NCBI GenBank assembly: GCA_946185205.1
Contig: CAMHIP010000010.1
Span: forward strand, 1 to 33,830
Source of the DNA: an uncultured Bacteroidales bacterium
GTDB taxonomy: Bacteria > Bacteroidota > Bacteroidia > Bacteroidales > UBA932
Direction of reading: 5' to 3'
DNA: 33,830 bases
In this document: positions 27,758 through 33,830 of the stretch, in pieces
Layout of the letters: each line of letters starts with the position of its first letter
Numbering within the stretch: the first letter of the stretch is position 1
The notes under the pieces: generated by a model
Seen by the model: only the letters and a program-made list of their open reading frames with translations
Database searches by the model: none
What the model was told of the DNA's origin: nothing
Translations under genes and position numbers: made by a program

Positions 27758-27782
27758 GAGGCTGGTCCACCGGACCAGCCTC
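27758..27782 (-). terminator. Perfect 11-bp stem / 3-nt loop hairpin followed by TTTT on the minus strand; candidate attenuator terminator upstream of glnN
   Basis: Minus strand GAGGCTGGTCC-GGT-GGACCAGCCTC-TTTTGTG, ending 38 nt before the glnN ATG; no T run on the plus strand side. Confidence 0.65.
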
Positions 27783-27833
27783 TGAAATATCGTTTATTGG
27801 TTCCTGCCTTTCATGTGCCGCATACGACTGGTG

Positions 27834-27914
27834 TTATACGCACGCAGAAACCACCCCGGACTGCTGGTCCCGGGACTGCTGCTCCTGCTGCTGGTTATAA
27901 TAGTAGTATGCCAT
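27834..27914 (-). CDS. Putative 26-aa Gln/Tyr-rich leader peptide MAYYYYNQQQEQQSRDQQSGVVSACV
   Basis: ATG GCA TAC TAC TAT TAT AAC CAG CAG CAG GAG CAG CAG TCC CGG GAC CAG CAG TCC GGG GTG GTT TCT GCG TGC GTA TAA read from the minus strand; seven Gln codons, all CAG; not in the supplied ORF track (below its length cutoff). Confidence 0.6.
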   Translation of the reverse strand: MAYYYYNQQQEQQSRDQQSGVVSACV

Positions 27915-27936
27915 TTGTTTGCAACAAATTTTCGCT

Positions 27937-27944
27937 GCAATTTA
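27937..27944 (-). promoter_or_regulatory. Weak candidate -7 box (TAAATTGC) for the leader/glnN transcript
   Basis: gcaattta on + strand; 22 nt upstream of the leader ATG; lacks one T of TAnnTTTG. Confidence 0.25.
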
Positions 27945-28026
27945 GCAAGAAAAAACGAAAATCCAAGGGCTTTTGCGGTTTTTTGGCCTTCCCCGCCCTG
28001 CCTTTCTCCCCGTCGCAGATTTTGGT

Positions 28027-28034
28027 TATCTTTG
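28027..28034 (+). promoter_or_regulatory. Putative -7 box (TATCTTTG) for the YbjQ-like gene
   Basis: TAnnTTTG match about 50 nt upstream of the ATG at 28084. Confidence 0.4.
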
Positions 28035-28083
28035 TGCCTGAGGACCTGCGCACGGGTCCGGGAACCATTCAAACAATAGTTAT

Positions 28084-28404
28084 ATGATACTGACTACAAC
28101 TCCCAGCGTCCAGGGACGCAGCATTGTTGAGTACAAAGGCGTCGTGTTCGGCGAAGTGATCGCCGGCGTGAATTTCCTGCGCGACATCGCGGCGAGCGTC
28201 CGCAATTTCATCGGAGGACGGAGCAGCTCCTACGAGGAAGAACTCATCTCCGCCCGGACGAAGGCCATGGAAGAGATGGCTGCCCGCGCCGCAAAACTGG
28301 GCGCCGACGCCGTCGTCGGCATCGACCTGGACTATGAGGTGCTGGGCACGGACAACGGGATGCTGATGGTCACCGCCTCCGGCACCGCCGTCAAACTGGA
28401 CTGA
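28084..28404 (+). CDS. YbjQ/UPF0145 family protein
   Basis: [35 protein letters not shown]...[16 protein letters not shown]. Confidence 0.9.
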   Translation: MILTTTPSVQGRSIVEYKGVVFGEVIAGVNFLRDIAASVRNFIGGRSSSYEEELISARTKAMEEMAARAAKLGADAVVGIDLDYEVLGTDNGMLMVTASGTAVKLD

Positions 28405-28411
28405 TTGCCGG

Positions 28412-28597
28412 ATGGACCATCTGCCGTTGACGGACATACCGATGCTGGTGTCGAGCATCAACTTCCTGCTCCGGGACGAGGAATTCGACAACCTGGACCA
28501 GATCTGCTACTGCTTCAACGTAGAGCGGGAGGAGATGGACCGGATCCTCGCCAGCGGGGGCTATGCCTACCGGGAACAATACAACCGCGTGATATGA
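28412..28597 (+). CDS. DUF4250-like small protein
   Basis: LTDIPMLVSSINFLLRDEEFDNLDQICYCFNVEREEMDRILASGGYAYREQYNRV. Confidence 0.75.
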   Translation: MDHLPLTDIPMLVSSINFLLRDEEFDNLDQICYCFNVEREEMDRILASGGYAYREQYNRVI

Positions 28598-28854
28598 TGC
28601 CGTCGGACAAATCCGCAGTCGAGCAGGCGTACGCCTTCTTCCACCAAAAGGAAAGGGTGTACGCACATTCGACCTCCGAAGCGGAGAAGGACCACATCGA
28701 AGAGACGATTGCGGCGTATGTGAACGCGATGTCCCCCGCATTGTACGCCTGCCTGTCCGAAGGTGACAACTCGTATCTGCGGGAGCACCCGGCATTCGGA
28801 GAGCAGCTCAAAGACGCTCTGCGCAAACTGGAGCAAGCACTTGCAGAGAGCTGA
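28594..28854 (+). CDS. Hypothetical protein, 86 aa
   Basis: ATG (MMPSDKSAVEQAYAFFHQKERVYAHS...) overlaps the DUF4250 stop by 4 nt; charged helical text; the tool ORF starts at 28405 in a frame shadowing the upstream gene. Confidence 0.65.
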   Translation: MMPSDKSAVEQAYAFFHQKERVYAHSTSEAEKDHIEETIAAYVNAMSPALYACLSEGDNSYLREHPAFGEQLKDALRKLEQALAES

Positions 28855-29030
28855 AACTGAACCATCTGACGCATCTGACAACAGAAACGGACAGGCCGGA
28901 TATTCTCTACATCCGGGAACTCCGGGGGTATGAACGAAAATACCGCATGATGAAGCCGGGCATGACGGGAGAACGGCCCCGGCAGGACAAAGAAAAAATC
29001 TTCCGGACAGGAACAGGCCGATTTTTTTAT

Positions 29031-29038
29031 TAAATTTG
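29031..29038 (+). promoter_or_regulatory. Putative -7 box (TAAATTTG) for nadE
   Basis: TAnnTTTG match in AT-rich tract 62 nt upstream of the nadE ATG. Confidence 0.4.
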
Positions 29039-29099
29039 TCCCGTTTCCCCGAAGGGGCTGCCTGACGGACTGCGCCCGATCGCGGGGATCCCGACCGTT

Positions 29100-31034
29100 A
29101 TGAAGAATTATGGACTGATCCGCGTTGCGGCTGCCATGCCGCGCGTCCACGTGGCCGACCCGGCGGCGAATGCCCGGGAAATCCTCAATCTGTGCCGGGA
29201 ACTTGCCGCACAGCATCCTTCCGTGATCGTTTTCCCGGAGCTCAGCGTCACAGGCTACACCTGCGCCGACCTGTTCGGGCAGAACCGCCTGCTCGCCGAC
29301 GCCGAAGCCGCCGTGAAGGGAATCGTTGCCCGGAGCGCGGACATGGAACCGATGATTGTACTGGGCACTCCCCTGCGCCACGCCGGCCGCCTGTTCAACT
29401 GCGCCGTGGCCATCCGCGGCGGCCGCATCCTCGGCATCGTGCCCAAGACCTACCTCGCCGGCAACAACGAGTTCTACGAGCCGCGCTGGTTTGCCTCCGC
29501 CCGGGTCCTTCCCGAAGCTGGCGTGCACATCCGCTATGCCGGACAGGACAACATCCTGCTCGGGACCCGGCAGCTCTTCCGCATCGGCGACACCCTGGCC
29601 GCCATCGAGATCTGCCAGGACCTCTGGGTCCCCATTCCCCCGAGTTCTCAGGCCGCCCTGGCCGGCGCTCAGCTGCTCATCAACCTGTCCGCCAGCAACG
29701 AATACCTCTTCAAGCACGAATACCGCAAGAGCCTGGTAGGCGCCACGGCATCGCGGCTCTATGCCGCCTACATCTACTGCTCCTGCGCCGAGGGCGAATC
29801 CACCACGGACCTTGTCTGGGCGGGGTCCTCGCTGATCTGCGAGAACGGCAGCATCCTCGCCGAAGCTGAGCGCTTCGCACGCGGCAGCCGTTTCATCTCC
29901 GCCGACATTGACATCGAGCGCCTGGAGACGCTGCGTGCCAAAGAGCACAGTTTCGGCTTCGAGGGCCCTGCCCCGCAATATATCATCCAGGAAGCCGGCC
30001 CCTGTGCCCCGACCGACTTCGAAACGCAGTTGCTGCGCCATGTGGAGCCGCATCCTTTCGTCCCGCAGGGCGACCCCGAGGCGCTCGGCGTCCGCTGCCG
30101 AGAGGTCCTCTCCGCCCAGGTGGCGGGCCTGGTCACGCGGCTAGAGCATATCCGCTGCCGGAAGGCCGTGATCGGCGTATCGGGCGGCCTGGATTCCACC
30201 CTTGCGCTGCTCGTGACCGCCCTGGCATTCGACACGCTCGGGATTCCGCGCGAAAATATCATCGGCGTCACGATGCCCGGATTCGGCACCACGCACCGCA
30301 CCCACGACAACTCCGTGGACCTGATGCACGAACTCGGCATCACTTCCCGCGAAATCTCCATCGTCCCGGCCGTGCGTCAGCACTTCGCCGACATCGGGCA
30401 GGACGAGGGCAATCACGACCTCACCTACGAGAACAGCCAGGCGCGTGAACGCACCCAGCTGCTGATGGACATCGCCGGCAAGGAAGGCGGCATCGTCGTC
30501 GGCACAGGAGACCTTTCCGAACTCGCCCTCGGCTGGTGCACCTACAACGGAGACCATATGTCCATGTACGGGGTCAACGGCAGCGTACCCAAGACACTCG
30601 TGCGGACGCTGGTCCGCTGGGCCGCCGACAACAGGTTCGACACCACGGGCGACATCCACAAGACCCTGCTCGACATCGTGGACACGCCCATCAGCCCGGA
30701 GTTGCTTCCTGCCGACAAGGAGGGCAAGATCGCCCAGAAGACCGAAGACACCGTCGGTCCTTACGAACTGCACGATTTCTTCCTCTACCATTTCTTCCGT
30801 TCCGGCGCCGACCCGGACAAGCTGCTGTTCCTGGCCCGCAAGGCCTTCGCCGGAACCTACGACGACGCTACCCTCCGGAAGTGGCTGGAGACCTTCCTCA
30901 AGCGCTTCTTCCGCCAGCAGTTCAAGCGTTCCTGCCTGCCCGACGGTCCCAAGGTCGGCTCCGTGTCCCTGTCGCCCCGCGGCGACTGGCGGATGCCTTC
31001 CGACCTGGAGACCGTCTGGACCCTGAGCGAATAA
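29100..31034 (+). CDS. nadE: Glutamine-dependent NAD+ synthetase
   Basis: Nitrilase-like N-terminus (VIVFPELSVTGYTCADLF, ICQDLWVP) plus synthetase ISGGLDSTLALLV-type motif VIGVSGGLDSTLALLVTALA and VGTGDLSELALGWCTYNGDHMSMYGVN. Confidence 0.95.
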   Translation: MKNYGLIRVAAAMPRVHVADPAANAREILNLCRELAAQHPSVIVFPELSVTGYTCADLFGQNRLLADAEAAVKGIVARSADMEPMIVLGTPLRHAGRLFNCAVAIRGGRILGIVPKTYLAGNNEFYEPRWFASARVLPEAGVHIRYAGQDNILLGTRQLFRIGDTLAAIEICQDLWVPIPPSSQAALAGAQLLINLSASNEYLFKHEYRKSLVGATASRLYAAYIYCSCAEGESTTDLVWAGSSLICENGSILAEAERFARGSRFISADIDIERLETLRAKEHSFGFEGPAPQYIIQEAGPCAPTDFETQLLRHVEPHPFVPQGDPEALGVRCREVLSAQVAGLVTRLEHIRCRKAVIGVSGGLDSTLALLVTALAFDTLGIPRENIIGVTMPGFGTTHRTHDNSVDLMHELGITSREISIVPAVRQHFADIGQDEGNHDLTYENSQARERTQLLMDIAGKEGGIVVGTGDLSELALGWCTYNGDHMSMYGVNGSVPKTLVRTLVRWAADNRFDTTGDIHKTLLDIVDTPISPELLPADKEGKIAQKTEDTVGPYELHDFFLYHFFRSGADPDKLLFLARKAFAGTYDDATLRKWLETFLKRFFRQQFKRSCLPDGPKVGSVSLSPRGDWRMPSDLETVWTLSE

Positions 31035-31037
31035 GCC

Positions 31038-32450
31038 ATGTTCGAGAAGATCGTCTCCTTCCTCAACAACATCGTCTGGAGCCCGGCTCTGGTGGTGCTG
31101 CTGGTGGGAGCCGGACTGTATTTCTCCGTCCGGACCCGCTTCGTGCAGCTGCGCCGCTTCGGGCTGATGGTGCGTTCGCTTTTCGCGCCCGTCGCGGTCT
31201 CGGAAGGCGGTCAGAGGCAGGGCATCTCCTCGTTTGAAGCATTCTGCGTGGCCCTGTCGGGCCGCGTGGGCACGGGCAACATCGTGGGTGTGGCCACGGC
31301 CATCGCCCTGGGCGGCCCGGGCGCCATTTTCTGGATGTGGGTGGTCGCCTTCTTCGGCGCATCCACGGCTTTCGTGGAATCCACCCTCGCCCAGCGGTAC
31401 AAGTTCCTCCACGCCACGGGCTACCGCGGCGGTCCGGCCGCCTATATCGAAAAGGGGCTGGGCCTGCGCTGGCTGGGCGTCCTCTTCTCCGTGCTGGTCC
31501 TGATCGGCTACGGGACCCTGCTGCCCACGGTGCAGTCCAACGGAATGGCGAATGCGCTGGGCAATTCCTTCCGGCTGTCCCCGCTCGTCTCCGGGCTCGG
31601 ACTCGCCTTCCTGCTGGCCCTGGTCATCATCGGCGGGGTCAAGAGCATCGCCCGCGTGGCCTCGATCGTGACGCCGTTCATGGCCCTGGGCTACATCATC
31701 ATCACCCTGATCGTGATCGGGCATCACCTGGACGCCGTTCCCGGCGTGCTCAAGGCCATCGTCACGGGCGCCTTCGGGATCCAGCCCGTGGCGGGCGGCA
31801 TCCTGGGCTCCACCATCATGATGGGCGTCAAGCGCGGCATCTTCTCCAACGAGGCCGGCCAGGGCGGCGGCGCCATCGTCTCCGCGGCCGCCGATGTCCC
31901 GCATCCGGCCCGGCAGGGTCTGGCGCAGGCCTTCTCGGTCTATGTCGATACCCTGCTCATCTGCACGGCCACGGCCCTGATGATCCTCTGCTCGGGCAGC
32001 TACAACATCCTGGACGCCCGGACGGGCGAAATGCTCGTGGCCGGGGCTCCGGAGCTGGGCGCCAACTACGTCGGCTTCACCCAGGCGGCCGTCGATTCCG
32101 TCCTGACCGGCTTCGGCGGCACGTTCGTGAGCATCGCCCTCGTCTTCTTCGTCTTCACCACCGTCATGGCCTACTACTTCTACGGCGAGTCCAGCATCGT
32201 GCAGATTTTTGCCGGCAGGCCGGACCGGAAGAAGGCCGAGCAGTGCTGCATCTGGATCTTCCGCATCTCGCTCCTGGGCATGGTCGTCTTCGGCGCCATG
32301 CGGGAAGCGAACGTCATCTGGCAGCTGGGCGACGTGGGCGTCGGACTGACCGCCTGGATCAACGTCATCGTGCTGCTGATCCTCTGTCCGCAGGCCGTGA
32401 AGGACCTGCGGGAATATGAATCCACCGTTTCCAAGAAATCCCTGAAATGA
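31038..32450 (+). CDS. Alanine/glycine:cation symporter (AGCS) family protein
   Basis: SGRVGTGNIVGVATAIALGGPGAIFWMWVVAFFGASTAFVESTLAQRYK; GVKRGIFSNEAGQGGGAIVSAAADVPHPARQGL. Confidence 0.93.
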   Translation: MFEKIVSFLNNIVWSPALVVLLVGAGLYFSVRTRFVQLRRFGLMVRSLFAPVAVSEGGQRQGISSFEAFCVALSGRVGTGNIVGVATAIALGGPGAIFWMWVVAFFGASTAFVESTLAQRYKFLHATGYRGGPAAYIEKGLGLRWLGVLFSVLVLIGYGTLLPTVQSNGMANALGNSFRLSPLVSGLGLAFLLALVIIGGVKSIARVASIVTPFMALGYIIITLIVIGHHLDAVPGVLKAIVTGAFGIQPVAGGILGSTIMMGVKRGIFSNEAGQGGGAIVSAAADVPHPARQGLAQAFSVYVDTLLICTATALMILCSGSYNILDARTGEMLVAGAPELGANYVGFTQAAVDSVLTGFGGTFVSIALVFFVFTTVMAYYFYGESSIVQIFAGRPDRKKAEQCCIWIFRISLLGMVVFGAMREANVIWQLGDVGVGLTAWINVIVLLILCPQAVKDLREYESTVSKKSLK

Positions 32451-32854
32451 CCCTGAAACCCTACCTGCACGAAGTCAAGTACTACGAGTGCGACCGCATG
32501 GGCGTCACGCACCACTCCAATTATATCCGCTTCATGGAAGAAGCCCGCATCGACTGGATGGATCAGCTCGGTTACGGTTTCGAGCGGATGGAGGCCGAGG
32601 GCATCGTCTCCCCCGTCGTGGCGGTCAGCTGCAACTACAAACACACCTCCACCTTCAAGGACGTCATCGAAATCAGCGTCAAGGTGGCCGAAATGAGCGA
32701 GCTCAAAATCAGCTTCTCCTATACGATGCGCGCCGGCGGCAAGCTGGTCGCCACCGCCTCCAGCACGCACTGCTTCCTGGACGGCGGCCGGCCCGTCGTG
32801 CTCAGGGACCGCTTCCCGCAGCTCTACGAGGCCATCCTGGCTACGTCTGAATAA
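32447..32854 (+). CDS. YbgC/FadM-like acyl-CoA thioesterase (4HBT fold)
   Basis: VKYYECDRMGVTHHSNYIRFMEEARIDWMDQLGYGF; ATGA overlap with the upstream gene. Confidence 0.88.
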   Translation: MTLKPYLHEVKYYECDRMGVTHHSNYIRFMEEARIDWMDQLGYGFERMEAEGIVSPVVAVSCNYKHTSTFKDVIEISVKVAEMSELKISFSYTMRAGGKLVATASSTHCFLDGGRPVVLRDRFPQLYEAILATSE

Positions 32855-32867
32855 TGATTCTGCCGAG

Positions 32868-33809
32868 ATGAGCATCCACAGATTAGCCCTTGCCGCCTCA
32901 CTGACCGCCATCCTGGCCATCGGCTGCGGCCATCCCGCCCGGAACGGCAAAAAGCCCGCAAACAATCCCCAAGACCCTACGACCGAATCAAATTATACCA
33001 TGGACCGAAAAATATCCTTTGATGCCATCGAAAACGCCCGCGAACTGGGCGGGCTGCGGACGGCGGACGGCCGCACCATCCGCCGCGGCCTGCTGCTCCG
33101 CAGCGGCAACCTGTCCCGCGCCACGGACGACGATGTGGAGCGCCTGCGGCGCAGTTACCGTCTGACCGACGTCGTGGATTTCCGTTTCCCGGCGGAAGCG
33201 GAAAAAGATCCCGACCGACAGATCCCCGGCGTGCGCTACACGCACCTCTCCACCCTGCCCCAGCGGCTGATCGACGGATTCTCGCAGGGACGCATGGAGG
33301 AGCAGCCGTCCAACACCCAGTTCGTGGAAATCCTGATCCAGTATGCCGGCGACCCGCATGCCCAGGAGCTGGCGCGCCAGCTGTATCCGGCCATCATCAC
33401 GGACCCCCGGTCCCAGGAATACTACGGCCGCTTCCTGCGCACCGTCCTCGAAGCGGAGGGCGGCGTGCTCTGGCACTGCTCGCAGGGCAAGGACCGGGCC
33501 GGCCTGGCCTCCGCCTTCGTGCTGGCCGCCCTCGGCGCGGACCGGGAGACGATCGTCGCCGATTTTGACCTGTCCAACGAGAGTTATGCCACGGCGATCT
33601 CGCTCCTGTCCCGGAAAGTCCAGGACATGGGCGGCAACGAAGAGGCGCTGAAGTTCATCGGCGCCATGGTCGGGGTGAGCCGCGAGAATTTCGAGCGAGC
33701 CCTCGACCTGATTGACGCACAGTACGGCTCCCTGTCCGCCTACCTGGCCGGTCCCCTGGGCTTCGGCCCCGCCGACCAGCAGCGGCTGCGGGAGAAGTAC
33801 CTGCTGTAA
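32868..33809 (+). CDS. Tyrosine-protein phosphatase-like lipoprotein (Y_phosphatase3-type)
   Basis: Lipobox LAIGCG; ARELGGLRTADGRTIRRGLLLRSGNLS; CX5R active site LWHCSQGKDRAGLASA. Confidence 0.87.
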   Translation: MSIHRLALAASLTAILAIGCGHPARNGKKPANNPQDPTTESNYTMDRKISFDAIENARELGGLRTADGRTIRRGLLLRSGNLSRATDDDVERLRRSYRLTDVVDFRFPAEAEKDPDRQIPGVRYTHLSTLPQRLIDGFSQGRMEEQPSNTQFVEILIQYAGDPHAQELARQLYPAIITDPRSQEYYGRFLRTVLEAEGGVLWHCSQGKDRAGLASAFVLAALGADRETIVADFDLSNESYATAISLLSRKVQDMGGNEEALKFIGAMVGVSRENFERALDLIDAQYGSLSAYLAGPLGFGPADQQRLREKYLL

Positions 33810-33830
33810 GGGATTTGGTTATTTCGTTTT

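Noticed and set aside
27794-28072. 92-aa minus-strand and 83-96-aa plus-strand ORFs in the glnN/YbjQ-like intergenic region
   Set aside because: No family resemblance and they overlap the better explained leader-peptide/hairpin arrangement and promoter boxes; not called as genes.
28855-29030. Possible small RNA or terminator between the 86-aa hypothetical gene and nadE (ccggat...atccgg and a T run at ~29021)
   Set aside because: The stem is short and not adjacent to the T run; no independent support.
30141-31904. 587-aa minus-strand ORF antisense to nadE and the AGCS symporter
   Set aside because: Spans two well-supported plus-strand genes and has low-complexity composition.
1-33830. CRISPR arrays, tRNA/rRNA genes, IS transposases, prophage genes
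   Set aside because: None seen on reading both strands and the ORF list; the two palindromic elements have no neighbouring transposase.

Overview
This 33.8 kb window is GC-rich and gene-dense, and looks like a Bacteroidota (Bacteroidales-like) chromosome. Supporting signs are a TonB receptor/DUF4249 pair, type III glutamine synthetase, an M64 peptidase and TAnnTTTG-type -7 boxes. No tRNA, rRNA, CRISPR array or transposase was recognised. Most content is core or housekeeping: tsaD, mtaB, a TamB-like protein, an RsmI-like methyltransferase, thiL, purF-like, pyrG, glnN, nadE and an AGCS symporter. Observations most worth a second look: (1) a Gln-codon-rich 26-aa leader ORF (MAYYYYNQQQEQQSRDQQSGVVSACV) upstream of glnN, followed by a terminator-like hairpin and a complementary antiterminator segment, heading a glnN-pyrG-purF gene string. 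This looks like a glutamine-sensing attenuator. (2) A Na/Pi-cotransporter-PhoU protein carrying a complete C-terminal OmpR/PhoB-type winged-helix DNA-binding domain. (3) Two palindromic elements inserted in frame inside conserved enzyme genes (an FAD oxidoreductase and thiL). (4) A URO-D-fold protein with a lipoprotein signal peptide. (5) A GH105-like hydrolase fused to a beta-propeller. (6) Several starts with the -7 box only 4-5 nt from the ATG, suggesting leaderless transcripts. All family calls come from reading the translations; no database search was run.
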